61,925 nucleotides of DNA from an uncultured Ruminococcus sp. (GTDB lineage Bacteria > Bacillota > Clostridia > Oscillospirales > Acutalibacteraceae): positions 1 through 61,925 of the forward strand of contig CAJODM010000009.1 in the NCBI GenBank assembly GCA_905233755.1, written 5' to 3'. This document shows, piece after piece, positions 51,005 to 59,473 of this stretch. Within the stretch, counting starts at the first letter, position 1, and each line of letters opens with the position of its first letter. The position numbers were made by a program, and so were the translations under genes. Below the pieces are notes generated by a model. That model was not told the DNA's origin. It was given only the letters and a program-made list of their open reading frames with translations, and ran no database searches.

Positions 51005-51033
51005 ATTATAGCGCATTATGCGGCATTTTTCAA
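51005..51033 (-). promoter_or_regulatory. tRNA-Thr promoter
   Basis: Minus-strand TTGAAA (51028-51033), 17-base spacer, TATAAT (51005-51010). Confidence 0.8.
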
Positions 51034-51071
51034 GAGAAAAATTCATTTCTTCCTTTGGAAGAACGGCGGAT

Positions 51072-51121
51072 GTGAACGTTTCTCACAAACTTGTCGATGT
51101 GAATGATTTTCACGTTATAAT
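51072..51121 (+). promoter_or_regulatory. Promoter with paired operator sites for the XRE repressor
   Basis: GTGAACGTTTCTCAC (51072-51086) and GTGAATGATTTTCAC (51099-51113) are two near-identical palindromic sites, centres 27 bases apart, flanking a TTGTCG -35-like hexamer (51091) and lying directly before TATAAT (51116-51121). This is the classic layout of autoregulation by a Cro/CI-type dimer. Confidence 0.65.
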
Positions 51122-51151
51122 AAGGTCGGGAAATGAGAAGAGGAATGACGT

Positions 51152-51541
51152 ATGAGTAAGCCAAAGCCATATGACAATTATATCGGTGAGACGCTGCGCG
51201 AATACCGCGTCAAGTGCGCGCTGACACAGGCGCAGGTAGCCGCCGCGCTGAACCTTGACCGCTCCGCCTACAGCTACTATGAGAGCGGCACCACCCTGCC
51301 GAATCTTGCGACCCTCGTCAAGCTCGCCAAGATCTTTCAGGTGCCGGTCGAGGCGCTGCTGCCCAAGAGCGAGGAGCCGAACCTGCTCCACTCGCCGGGG
51401 GAGCAGATGGAGCCCATCTACTGGCTGTCGAAGGAGGAGCAGGCGCTCGTCACCGCGTACCGTGTGCTCGACAAGGAGCAGCGCGAGCAGATGCACGCCT
51501 ATGCCGGACAGCTCAGGCGCGAGCAGCTCGAACAGCCGTAG
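51152..51541 (+). CDS. XRE-family transcriptional regulator, probably autoregulated
   Basis: A 129-residue DNA-binding protein: GETLREYRVKCALTQAQVAAALNLDRSAYSYYESGTTLPNLATLVKLAKIF (residues about 12-62, given here only by its landmarks LTQAQVAAALN and RSAYSYYESG) forms the helix-turn-helix, followed by VPVEALLP and a helical C-terminus (LSKEEQALVTAYRVLDKEQR) likely for dimerisation. Twin palindromes over the promoter suggest it represses itself. Targets elsewhere are unknown. A 13-bp tandem repeat begins at its stop codon. Confidence 0.87.
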   Translation: MSKPKPYDNYIGETLREYRVKCALTQAQVAAALNLDRSAYSYYESGTTLPNLATLVKLAKIFQVPVEALLPKSEEPNLLHSPGEQMEPIYWLSKEEQALVTAYRVLDKEQREQMHAYAGQLRREQLEQP

Positions 51542-51592
51542 CATAGAGCCACAGCATAGAGCCACAGCATAGAGCCGCAGCATAGAGCCGCA
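51541..51592 (+). repeat. Four tandem 13-bp repeats
   Basis: GCATAGAGCCACA twice, then GCATAGAGCCGCA twice, with no spacing, beginning at the last base of the XRE stop codon. Confidence 0.9.
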
Positions 51593-51605
51593 GAAAAGAT
51601 TTTTC

Positions 51606-51634
51606 TTTACTTTTTCGGAATAATATGATATAGT
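51606..51634 (+). promoter_or_regulatory. rpsO-pnp promoter
   Basis: TTTACT (51606-51611), spacer 17, TATAGT (51629-51634). Confidence 0.65.
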
Positions 51635-51639
51635 ATCAG

Positions 51640-51757
51640 TTAGCGTCGGGTTCGACGACCCGTGCGATAACGTCCTGATGGTTTCGGGGATTGCGCCTCT
51701 GTGAGGATTTCACCTGCCCGTTACTATCCGGCACGTACTTCTTATGAAAGGGTGAAA
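51640..51757 (+). promoter_or_regulatory. rpsO leader, possibly an S15-binding autoregulatory RNA
   Basis: The roughly 115-base leader between promoter and rpsO contains a strong GGGT/ACCC hairpin (about 51646-51663) and further short stems. S15 represses its own mRNA through leader structures in several phyla; I cannot match this one to a defined class. Confidence 0.4.
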
Positions 51758-51760
51758 ATG

Positions 51761-52024
51761 ATGCTGAAAGAAGAGAAGACTGCTATCATGCAGGAGTATG
51801 CGACCCACGAGGGCGATACCGGCTCGCCGGAGGTTCAGATCGCGCTGCTGACGAAGCGTATCAACGACCTCACCGAGCACCTGAAGATCCACAAGAAGGA
51901 TCATCACTCCCGCCGCGGTCTGTTCAAGATGATCGGTCAGCGCCGTGCGCTGCTCGACTATCTCATCAAGGTGGACATCGAGAGATACCGCTCTATCATC
52001 GCGCGTCTTGGTATCCGTAAGTAA
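51761..52024 (+). CDS. rpsO: Ribosomal protein S15
   Basis: An 87-residue 30S protein binding 16S r[29 protein letters not shown] begins at 51761; an ATG one codon earlier (51758) is equally possible. [19 protein letters not shown] is the rRNA-binding core. GAAAGGGTG precedes the start. It is followed by a terminator and then pnp, the order conserved across most bacteria. Confidence 0.97.
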   Translation: MLKEEKTAIMQEYATHEGDTGSPEVQIALLTKRINDLTEHLKIHKKDHHSRRGLFKMIGQRRALLDYLIKVDIERYRSIIARLGIRK

Positions 52025-52035
52025 TCGCAGCAAAG

Positions 52036-52063
52036 AGGGCAAACGTCACCGTGCGTTTGCCCT
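52036..52063 (+). terminator. Hairpin after rpsO
   Basis: AGGGCAAACG and CGTTTGCCCT pair around eight bases, followed by a moderately T-rich stretch; probably a partial terminator letting some transcripts reach pnp. Confidence 0.6.
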
Positions 52064-52099
52064 GCATTTCGTTTAGTAACAGGTTTTTGACCTCGGGCA

Positions 52100-52165
52100 T
52101 TTAGCGGTAAAATAAGCAGGAAACGCGCTGTCACCACGCCGGTTCCTCCTTATTTTATTGCTAAA
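52100..52165 (+). promoter_or_regulatory. Long hairpin in the pnp leader (RNase III-type processing candidate)
   Basis: TTTAGC, TAAAATAAG and GGAA on the left pair in order with TTCC, CTTATTTTA and GCTAAA on the right, interrupted only by two-base internal loops, giving a stem of about 19 pairs. In Escherichia coli a long leader stem cut by RNase III mediates pnp autoregulation; the same role here is inferred. Confidence 0.6.
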
Positions 52166-52212
52166 TCCGGGTTGAGATCCTGTGAGAATAATTATTTTAC
52201 AGGAGGATTATT

Positions 52213-54423
52213 ATGGCTAACAAACCCATGGTCTTTGACAAGTACCGCGTATTTGAGACCGAACTCGCCGGCAGACCCCTTATCATCGAGACCGGCAAAA
52301 TGGCACAGCTTGCGAACGGCTCGTGTCTGGTGCGCTACGGCGACACCGTTGTACAGGTGACCGCGACCGCGTCGGCAAAGCCGCGCGACGGGATCGACTT
52401 CTTCCCGCTGTCGGTCGACTTTGAAGAGAAGCTCTATGCCGTCGGTCGCATCCCCGGCTCCTATCTCAGGAGAGAGGGTCGCCCGACCGAGAAGGCGGTG
52501 CTGACCTCGCGCGTGATCGACCGTCCTATCCGCCCGCTGTTCCCCAAGGATATGCGCAATGACGTCGCCATCGTCGCGACCGTCATGTCCGTGGATCACG
52601 ACTGTGCGCCCGAGATCGCCGCGATGATCGGTACCTCGATCGCTATCTCGATCTCGGACATCCCGTGGAGCGGCCCGATCTCCGGCGTATCGGTCGGTCT
52701 GGTCGACGGCGAGATCGTCATCAACCCCACCTCTGAGCAGCGCAAGGTCTCGGATATGGCGACCACCGTTGCCTCTACCGACAGCCGCATCGCGATGATC
52801 GAGGCGGGCGCGAACTGTGTCAGCGACGAGGTGATGTACAACGCCATCATGGCAGGCCACGAGGCGAACCAGAAGATCATCGAGTTCATCAAGGGCATCG
52901 TCGCCGAGATCGGCAAGCCCAAGTTCGACTATCCCTCTAACGAGCCGGATCACGATATGTTCGAGGCGATCAAGGCGTTTGCTGAAGAGGATATCAAGCT
53001 CGCGCTCGACACCGACGACAAGACCGTCCGCGACGAGCGGCTCAAGCCCATCTATGAGAAGGTGCACGAGAAATTTGACGAGCTCTATCCCGAGAGCGAG
53101 GCGAAGATCGACGAGTGCCTCTACAAGACCCAGAAGTTCATCGTCCGCCGCTGGCTGCTCGACGAGCAGAAACGCGTCGACGGCAGAGGCATGGACGATA
53201 TCCGCCCGCTCGCGAGCGAGGTCGGCATCCTGCCCCGCGTCCACGGCTCGGGTATGTTCACCCGCGGCCAGACCCAGGTGCTGACCATCACCACGCTGGG
53301 CTCGGTCGGCGATATGCAGATGCTCGACGGTATCGACGAGCAGGAGTCCAAGCGCTATATGCACCACTACAACTTCCCGAGCTACTCGGTCGGCGAGACC
53401 CGCCCCTCGCGCGGTCCCGGCCGCCGCGAGATCGGTCACGGCGCGCTCGCCGAGCGTGCGCTGCTGCCGGTCATCCCCTCGCTTGAGGAGTTCCCCTATG
53501 CCATCCGTATGGTCTCCGAGGTCGTTTCCTCTAACGGCTCCACCTCTCAGGGTTCGGTATGCGGCTCCACGCTGTCGCTGATGGACGCCGGCGTTCCGAT
53601 CAAGGCGCCGGTCGCCGGTATCTCCTGCGGGCTGATCACCGAGGGTGATCGCTGGATGACGATGGTCGATATCCAGGGCCTCGAGGACTTCTTCGGCGAT
53701 ATGGACTTCAAGGTCGCCGGTACCCACGACGGCATCACCGCGATCCAGATGGATCTGAAGATCTCGGGTCTGACGCCCGAGATGGTGAAGGAAGCGCTCG
53801 AGAAGACCCACAAGGCGCGCAACTATATCCTTGACGAAGTCATGCTCAAGGCGATCGCCGAGCCGCGACAGGAGCTCTCGCCCTATGCGCCCAAGATGCT
53901 CACCACCACCATCCCTGCCGACAAGATCGCCGAGGTCATCGGCAAGTCCGGCAAGGTCATCAAGGAGATCCAGGCCGCGTGCGAGGTCAAGATCGACATC
54001 GAGGAAGAGGGCGAGATCGGACAGGTCTTTGTCAGCGGTCTCGATATCGAGAAGTGCCGCCGCGCCATCGACATCGTACAGACCATCGCCACCGACCCCG
54101 AGCCGGGCGCGATGTATCTCGGCCGCGTGACGCGCATCATGGACTTCGGCGCGTTCGTCGAGATCGCTCCGGGCAAGGAGGGGCTGGTGCATATCAGCCA
54201 CCTCGACGTCAAGCGCACCGATCACGTCACCGATGTGGTGAACGTCGGCGACGTCATCCGTGTCAAGGTGCTCGAGATCGACGACAAGGGTCGGCTGAAC
54301 CTTAGCCGCCGCGACGTACTCATCGAGGTCGACGGGCTCACCCCCGAGAACGATATCACCGCGGAGCGCAAGCCCCGCAGGGACTCCGGCTCCCGCCGCC
54401 GCAGACCCCCGCGCAAGGACTGA
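52213..54423 (+). CDS. pnp: Polyribonucleotide nucleotidyltransferase (PNPase)
   Basis: A 736-residue 3'-5' phosphorolytic exoribonuclease and RNA-degradation factor, trimeric in the cytoplasm. Two RNase PH domains are present (first with TGKMAQLANGSCLVRYGDT and GSYLRREGRPTE; second with FTRGQTQVLTITTLGS, SRGPGRREIGHGALAERAL and GSVCGSTLSLMDAGVPI), followed by a KH domain (AEVIGKSGKVIKEIQAA, near 575) and an S1 domain (YLGRVTRIMDFGAFVEIAPG, near 635). The C-terminus is a basic Arg-rich tail. AGGAGG precedes the ATG. Confidence 0.97.
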   Translation: MANKPMVFDKYRVFETELAGRPLIIETGKMAQLANGSCLVRYGDTVVQVTATASAKPRDGIDFFPLSVDFEEKLYAVGRIPGSYLRREGRPTEKAVLTSRVIDRPIRPLFPKDMRNDVAIVATVMSVDHDCAPEIAAMIGTSIAISISDIPWSGPISGVSVGLVDGEIVINPTSEQRKVSDMATTVASTDSRIAMIEAGANCVSDEVMYNAIMAGHEANQKIIEFIKGIVAEIGKPKFDYPSNEPDHDMFEAIKAFAEEDIKLALDTDDKTVRDERLKPIYEKVHEKFDELYPESEAKIDECLYKTQKFIVRRWLLDEQKRVDGRGMDDIRPLASEVGILPRVHGSGMFTRGQTQVLTITTLGSVGDMQMLDGIDEQESKRYMHHYNFPSYSVGETRPSRGPGRREIGHGALAERALLPVIPSLEEFPYAIRMVSEVVSSNGSTSQGSVCGSTLSLMDAGVPIKAPVAGISCGLITEGDRWMTMVDIQGLEDFFGDMDFKVAGTHDGITAIQMDLKISGLTPEMVKEALEKTHKARNYILDEVMLKAIAEPRQELSPYAPKMLTTTIPADKIAEVIGKSGKVIKEIQAACEVKIDIEEEGEIGQVFVSGLDIEKCRRAIDIVQTIATDPEPGAMYLGRVTRIMDFGAFVEIAPGKEGLVHISHLDVKRTDHVTDVVNVGDVIRVKVLEIDDKGRLNLSRRDVLIEVDGLTPENDITAERKPRRDSGSRRRRPPRKD

Positions 54424-54447
54424 TAATAGAATTTAGCTCAATGAAAC

Positions 54448-54483
54448 CGGGGCTGCCACATGATGACACATGCGGCAGCCCCG
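54448..54483 (+). terminator. pnp terminator hairpin (GGGGCTGCC family)
   Basis: CGGGGCTGCCACATG pairs with CATGCGGCAGCCCCG (one A-C mismatch) around six bases; no T-run. Confidence 0.6.
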
Positions 54484-54548
54484 ATGGTATTTAGCGCATA
54501 GAGCGTTGGGTTCCTTTAGCGATTATGTGTACTACTATTGATAATGTT

Positions 54549-56306
54549 CTAGAGGATATCCGTATCATATACGGCGGTGGTGCCGACGCGCCAGTAGCAG
54601 TCGAGATCGGCAATATACCGCTGGATCGCGGTGGCGTCGAGGATATCGAGGATATCGCCGGTCACATCGCCGCGCACGCGGATCAGATCGGCGCTGGCGC
54701 GGGTGCTCAGCTTTGCCAGCGTGCGCTGGATCGCGGTCACATCCGTTACCGATATCACATCATCGCCGTCGGCGTCGCCCGAAAGGTAGGTGTCGCGCAC
54801 CGACAGGGTGGCGGTATAGGTGTTGTTGTACCGATACGCCTCGCTGACGCTGCTGTTCCTCGGAAGAGCGCTGACCGTCAGGGTATAGTCGCCCGCGGAC
54901 AGCTCCAGCGCATCCATGTCGTCAAAGGTCCAGTAGTACCCGGTCGGCAGGCTGCTGGTGCCGTAGTTCGTTGAGTCAGAGACAATCGTCCTGCCGCTGC
55001 TGTCTTTCACCGAGTAGGAGAAGGTGAACGAGCTGTAGAACGAGCCCTGTGCGATGTTGTGCACCTCGGCGACAACCGAGAAGCTCTCGCCCGCGGGGAT
55101 AATCCCCGTCAGCTGTCTGCCGTCGCTGTCGTACAGCGCCACGGTCGTCGATAGGTCGGGCGAGGTTTTCATGTTCTTGGTGACGGTGGTCGAGGTCTCC
55201 TTCTCGACCGCATCGGAGTAGGGGACAAGACTGTTGAAGTCGTCCAGTATGCCGTAGCCGTTATTGCCGCCGAAGCTATAGTACAGCGCCCCGCTGCTTT
55301 CGAGCAGCGCATAGCCGTTCAGAATATTCGGCGCATCCCGGCGCTCGGTGTAGTATTTGTCCGAGTCCGAGTCGGTCAGGAACACCATCTCATAGTGTCG
55401 GGCGTCGGTCTCGGGATAGGCGTTGTTGATGACATATCCCCACAGCGTCTGGGCATGTCCGTTGGTGCCTCCGTACTGCTGGACGGTGATGTTCAGGTTC
55501 ACAGCATATCCCGCGCGCAGATCGGCGAACGCGAGCGGCAGCCCAATGGAGAAGTCGTCGCTGATGCTCGCTTCATGCGTCACCCGATCATAGGCATAGT
55601 CGGTCAGATACCCGCCCGAGCTGCTGTCCCGAAGTGCCGCGCCCGTGCCGTACATGAGGGCGTTGGGGTCGATGCCGTTGAAGAACCATCCGACAGCATA
55701 GAGCGAGTCGCTGCCGTCATCGGTGAAGTTGTCGATGTACAGCTCGAACAGATCGTCGGCGTCGGCGTCGCTAAAGCCCGCCTGAGCCGCCCATCCCGAG
55801 TAGTACAGCAGGTTCGCTGCGGCGGCAGCCCAGCACAGATCGTCGTCGCCGCTGCCGTTGATGCTATCCTTCTCACAGTCGATGAAGTCGAGCGCGGTGA
55901 TGTCAAAGTTCGCGCTGCCGGTATAGCTGTTCACCACCGCCTGCTGCACTGTCGCCACGTTGTCGGCGGTCAGCCCCGCGATGTAGACCTGCTTGTTCGT
56001 CATGGGGATAGTGAAGTCGACCGCATACGAGTAGTCGGTGCTGTCGGAAGTGCCGGTGACGGCGGGGGTGTCCTTCTGCTCGACAGTCAGCACGACCTCG
56101 CTGTCCACGATGATGCTGTACGCATCGGCGTCGGCGATCGCCTCATCGGGATCGGGCAGCTCATCGGCGTCGCTGACACGGTAGACCTCGCTGTGAGCGG
56201 CATCGGTTATTTCGACTGTGTCGGCTGACACCGGCATCATCACAGCCCCCGTCATCAGCACCGCGCACAGCAATAGCGAGAGCAGCCGTCGTGTGGGAGC
56301 ATGCAT
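54549..56306 (-). CDS. Secreted IdeS/Mac-like cysteine protease with C-terminal dockerin
   Basis: A 585-residue exported protein. Residues 1-28 are a signal peptide (RRLLSLLLCAVLMTGAVMMPVSA). The catalytic domain resembles IdeS/Mac (peptidase family C66): DDDLCWAAAAANLLYYSG with Cys158, GGTNGHAQTLWGYVI with His284 and MVFLTDSDSDKYY with Asp312/Asp314. Residues about 390-505 look like a CARDB-type beta domain (LTGIIPAGESFSVVAEVHNI). The C-terminus (about 510-570) is a type I dockerin: two calcium-loop/helix repeats, GDADGDDVISVTDVTAIQR and GDVTGDILDILDATAIQR. It would be displayed on a cohesin scaffold or bind a partner. IdeS cleaves IgG in streptococci; the substrate here is unknown. It is 64 bases downstream of pyk. 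Confidence 0.78.
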   Translation of the reverse strand: MHAPTRRLLSLLLCAVLMTGAVMMPVSADTVEITDAAHSEVYRVSDADELPDPDEAIADADAYSIIVDSEVVLTVEQKDTPAVTGTSDSTDYSYAVDFTIPMTNKQVYIAGLTADNVATVQQAVVNSYTGSANFDITALDFIDCEKDSINGSGDDDLCWAAAAANLLYYSGWAAQAGFSDADADDLFELYIDNFTDDGSDSLYAVGWFFNGIDPNALMYGTGAALRDSSSGGYLTDYAYDRVTHEASISDDFSIGLPLAFADLRAGYAVNLNITVQQYGGTNGHAQTLWGYVINNAYPETDARHYEMVFLTDSDSDKYYTERRDAPNILNGYALLESSGALYYSFGGNNGYGILDDFNSLVPYSDAVEKETSTTVTKNMKTSPDLSTTVALYDSDGRQLTGIIPAGESFSVVAEVHNIAQGSFYSSFTFSYSVKDSSGRTIVSDSTNYGTSSLPTGYYWTFDDMDALELSAGDYTLTVSALPRNSSVSEAYRYNNTYTATLSVRDTYLSGDADGDDVISVTDVTAIQRTLAKLSTRASADLIRVRGDVTGDILDILDATAIQRYIADLDCYWRVGTTAVYDTDIL

Positions 56307-56370
56307 GGTTATCCCTCCTATACTTGATGGATTCGGTCAGAAACAGGTGTTCTGTATGTTGAATCGCAGC

Positions 56371-57804
56371 TTATACGATCCGAATGTTCAGCGTATCGGT
56401 GCCCGCGGTGGGGACCGTCTTGTTGGAGCTGATGACGATGACGGTGTCGCCGCGATTGACGATCCCGGTGGACAACGCCTTCTCGACCGCCTGCTCGGTG
56501 ATCTCGTCGGTGCTCTCCTTCTCCTCGCCCAGCACCGGGCTGACGCCCCAGCTCAGGCACAGCTTCCTGCATACCTGAGCCGAGGTGACGACCGCAATGA
56601 TCGGACAGTTCGGGCGGCATCGCGCCATCGCGCGGGCGACCGCGCCGGTCTTGCTCTCGGCGATGATTGCCTTGGCGTTGATGTTCTCGGCGACAATCTT
56701 CGCCGCTTCACAGATATTCTCGCGGAATCCCGACATATCCGTCTGGGTCGCCGAGGCGCCGCGCAGCAGCATGAGGTTCTCGTTCTTCTCCGCTTCGGTA
56801 CAGATATCGGCGAGCGCGCGCACGCTCTCGACCGGATACTCGCCCGCCGCGCTCTCGCCGGACAGCATGACCGCCGAGGTGCCGTCATAGACGGCGTTGG
56901 CGACATCGCTGATCTCGGCGCGGGTGGGACGGATGTTGGTCGTCATGCTCTCGAGCATCTGGGTGGCAGTGATGACATACTTGCCCGCGAGGACACACTT
57001 GCGGATGATCATCTTCTGGATCGCCGGCAGCTCCATGAACGGGATCTCGACGCCCATATCACCGCGGGCGACCATCACGCCGTTGCTCTGCTCGATGATG
57101 CGGTCGATGTCGTCCACGCCGCTTTGGTTCTCAATCTTGGAGATGATCTCGACCGCCTCGTACCCCAGCGAGTCGATATAATCGCGCAGCATCTTCACGT
57201 CGTCGGCAGACCGCACGAACGACGCGGCGATAACGTTGACGCCGTTCTTGAGCCCGAACGCGATATCGTCGCGGTCCTTCTGGCTGATGTACGGCATGTT
57301 GATATGATAGCCGGGGATGTTGATGCTCTTGCGGTTCGAGAGCCGTCCGCCGGTGATGATGCGGGTGACGATGGCGTCGGGCTCGACACCGGTGACGCGG
57401 GCAGAGATCTTGCCGTCGTCGAAGAGGATGGTGCGGCCGATGCTGTTGTCATTCCCGCGAAAGATGTCGATCAGCTTCGGGTAAGAGAGCGAGACGCCGT
57501 TGCCGTCACCGTGTCCCTCGGCGGCATACAGGCGGTACTCCTGACCCGGCTCGAGGATCACCGCGCCGGTCGCGAAGGTGCCCACACGGATCTCGGGGCC
57601 CTTGGTGTCCAGCAGCAGCGCGACGGTCTTGCCGCTCTTCTCGATAGCGGACTTGACGAGGTCGAACCGCTTGGTCATCGCGTCATACTCGCCGTGGGAC
57701 ATGTTGAAGCGGGCGACGTTCATCCCCGCGTCGATCATCTTCAGCAGCGTCTCCTCGTTATCGCACGCCGGTCCCATCGTACAGACGATCTTGGTCATTC
57801 TCAT
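56371..57804 (-). CDS. pyk: Pyruvate kinase
   Basis: A 477-residue glycolytic enzyme making ATP and pyruvate from phosphoenolpyruvate. TKIVCTMGPACDNEETLLKM, NVARFNMSHG (substrate Arg), LLDTKGPEIRVG, SKIENQSGVDDIDRII (catalytic Lys-Glu), VARGDMGVEIPF and GTSAVMLSGESAAGEYPVESV are intact; the C-terminal regulatory domain ends TDTLNIRIV. It lacks the extra PEP-utilisation domain seen in Bacillus. AAGGGGG precedes the ATG at 57804; the upstream 100 bases are very AT-rich and likely hold the promoter. Confidence 0.96.
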   Translation of the reverse strand: MRMTKIVCTMGPACDNEETLLKMIDAGMNVARFNMSHGEYDAMTKRFDLVKSAIEKSGKTVALLLDTKGPEIRVGTFATGAVILEPGQEYRLYAAEGHGDGNGVSLSYPKLIDIFRGNDNSIGRTILFDDGKISARVTGVEPDAIVTRIITGGRLSNRKSINIPGYHINMPYISQKDRDDIAFGLKNGVNVIAASFVRSADDVKMLRDYIDSLGYEAVEIISKIENQSGVDDIDRIIEQSNGVMVARGDMGVEIPFMELPAIQKMIIRKCVLAGKYVITATQMLESMTTNIRPTRAEISDVANAVYDGTSAVMLSGESAAGEYPVESVRALADICTEAEKNENLMLLRGASATQTDMSGFRENICEAAKIVAENINAKAIIAESKTGAVARAMARCRPNCPIIAVVTSAQVCRKLCLSWGVSPVLGEEKESTDEITEQAVEKALSTGIVNRGDTVIVISSNKTVPTAGTDTLNIRIV

Positions 57805-57839
57805 GAAAAAACCCCCTTCTTGTGTGGTTCGAACGATGG

Positions 57840-58098
57840 CGCATCCGCCATAATTCTAATATACAAATATATTTATAATAATTTTAACATAAAAATACAA
57901 AAATTAAAAGGGGTTTTGATGATTTTTTTGCTATTTTTGACAACAATTTTGTCATCAATGATCCACCGGCCAACGGACAAATGGAAAGCGAAAAACAGGA
58001 GAATGGAAAATGGAAAGCAGAAAATTGCGGTCACTCAGGCGCTCGGACATTTTTAGGAATCCAAAACGCGCAGCGTTTCTTCTTCTTCACTCTTCACT
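57840..58098. other. AT-rich pyk upstream region and repeat copy C
   Basis: Bases 57855-57960 are very AT-rich with several TATAAT-like hexamers on the minus strand, fitting the pyk promoter. Bases 58000-58070 are a copy of the GGTCACTCGC dispersed repeat continuing into GGAATCCAAAACGCG. No gene is seen. Confidence 0.5.
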
Positions 58099-59322
58099 CT
58101 ACTTCATGATCCCCGCGGTGTACTTGTAGGCGAGGATGCGGGTACAGATGCTGTCGAGTGTCGAGGTGGGGATGGTGCCGTCGTTGACCGCCGAGAGCAG
58201 GTCGGTATAGGCGGTGGCATAGTCGCTGACGATAATCATATCGTTGCCGGCGAGGATCGCCGATACCGCAGCGGCGCGGCCGTCGCTGTAGGCAGAGTAG
58301 TCGGCGGCGTCGAGCTGGTTGGTGATGATGATACCGCTAAATCCCAGGTCCTCGCGCAGCATCCGGTGCAGCTCGGGCGAGAGCGCCGCGGTATGCACGG
58401 GGTCGATGCTCTCGACCACGACGTTCGACATCATCACGAAGTGCGCGCCGGCGTCGATGCCCGCCTTGAACGGGACAGAGTCGACGGTCTTGATGGTCTC
58501 GGCGTCGCGGGTATCGGTGACAACGGGGTCATAGCTGTCGGGGATGGTGCCGTAGCCGGGATAGTGCTTGAGGGCGACGGAAACGCCCTTTGACTGGCTG
58601 ACGCGGGCGACATAGGCGGCGAACTGGGCGGTGACGTTGGCATCGCCGCACAGCGACCGCGAGTACATGATCTGGCTGATATCGTTGGGCAGATCGACCA
58701 CCGGTGCGAGGTTCAGGTTCACGCCGAGCATCGAGAGCATATCCGCCTTTTCGTCCTCGGCGGCTTCTGCCGCGGACAGCCCGCCCGTCTCATACAGGTT
58801 GCGCGGCGAGTCAAAGCTGTACTCATAGAACGCGTCGTGGTCGGACACGGTGGCGTGATAGCCGCCCTCCTCCTCGACGGCAAGGATAGGCGCGGTCTTG
58901 GCGGTCGCGGTATAGGAGCTCAGCAGCGCCTTGACCTCGTCGGGGGTCATGTAGTCAAAGTTAGAATTCTGGAAGTACAGCCCCGCCAGCGAGTAGCGGT
59001 TCAGATCGGTCGCCGCCGCTTCGGTATCCGAGCAGATGCCCAGGATCAGCTGGCCGACCTTCTGCTCCTTGCTCATCGCGCTGACGGCAGAGACGGCCTT
59101 GTCGGTGTTCTCGGCAAAGATCCCCTCGACCGCGCCGGAGTTGTCAGCGGTCTCGGTCGCGGGCGCGGTAGTTGCCGCTTCGTCAACGGTCGCGGCGGTC
59201 GCCTCGTCCGGCGTCGCCTTGTCCAGAGCGCCGGTCACATCGAGATAGTGGTAGGTCGAGTAGCCGAGCGCACCAGCGCCGACGAGCATCAACACGATCG
59301 TAATAATCACGAATTTCTTCAT
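58099..59322 (-). CDS. GH3/NagZ-like protein apparently lacking catalytic residues
   Basis: A 407-residue protein with an N-terminal signal anchor (FVIITIVLMLVGAGALGYS), a Thr/Ala-rich linker (35-75), then a glycoside hydrolase family 3 barrel similar to NagZ beta-N-acetylglucosaminidases: VGQLILGI, ILAVEEEGGYHATV, LGVNLNLAPVVDLPND, YSRSLCGDA and GVSVALKHYPGYGTIPDSYDP. In NagZ the last motif is KHFPGHG..DSH, whose His is the acid/base; here it is Tyr257 and Tyr264. The nucleophile Asp in the usual TDAL/SDDL block is replaced in GIIITNQLDAAD (Asn335). It is probably a sugar- or wall-binding pseudoenzyme outside the cell. AGGAGGATATT precedes the ATG. Confidence 0.8.
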   Translation of the reverse strand: MKKFVIITIVLMLVGAGALGYSTYHYLDVTGALDKATPDEATAATVDEAATTAPATETADNSGAVEGIFAENTDKAVSAVSAMSKEQKVGQLILGICSDTEAAATDLNRYSLAGLYFQNSNFDYMTPDEVKALLSSYTATAKTAPILAVEEEGGYHATVSDHDAFYEYSFDSPRNLYETGGLSAAEAAEDEKADMLSMLGVNLNLAPVVDLPNDISQIMYSRSLCGDANVTAQFAAYVARVSQSKGVSVALKHYPGYGTIPDSYDPVVTDTRDAETIKTVDSVPFKAGIDAGAHFVMMSNVVVESIDPVHTAALSPELHRMLREDLGFSGIIITNQLDAADYSAYSDGRAAAVSAILAGNDMIIVSDYATAYTDLLSAVNDGTIPTSTLDSICTRILAYKYTAGIMK

Positions 59323-59353
59323 AATATCCTCCTACATATAAGAGTGCAGCTTG

Positions 59354-59382
59354 ATTATACCACAAGATATCGTGTATTTCAA
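59354..59382 (-). promoter_or_regulatory. Promoter of the GH3-like gene
   Basis: Minus-strand TTGAAA (59377-59382), 17-base spacer, TATAAT (59354-59359). Confidence 0.75.
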
Positions 59383-59429
59383 CCATATTCGCGAAAAACC
59401 GACTTGCCCTCGCCCGTCTCGGCAGGCGG

Positions 59430-59458
59430 TTGACAAAGCCCGACACCTGTTATAAGAT
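59430..59458 (+). promoter_or_regulatory. Promoter of the EamA transporter gene
   Basis: TTGACA (59430-59435), spacer 17, TAAGAT (59453-59458); the transcript would be nearly leaderless upstream of GGTGGAGG. Confidence 0.55.
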
Positions 59459-59473
59459 ACACGGTGGAGGGCT

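Noticed and set aside
51541..51592. CRISPR array
   Set aside because: Units are adjacent without spacers and only 13 bp; a simple tandem repeat.
52192..54225. 677-codon open frame antisense to pnp
   Set aside because: PNPase on the other strand is certain; the antisense product is low-complexity Asp/Gly/Leu/His sequence.
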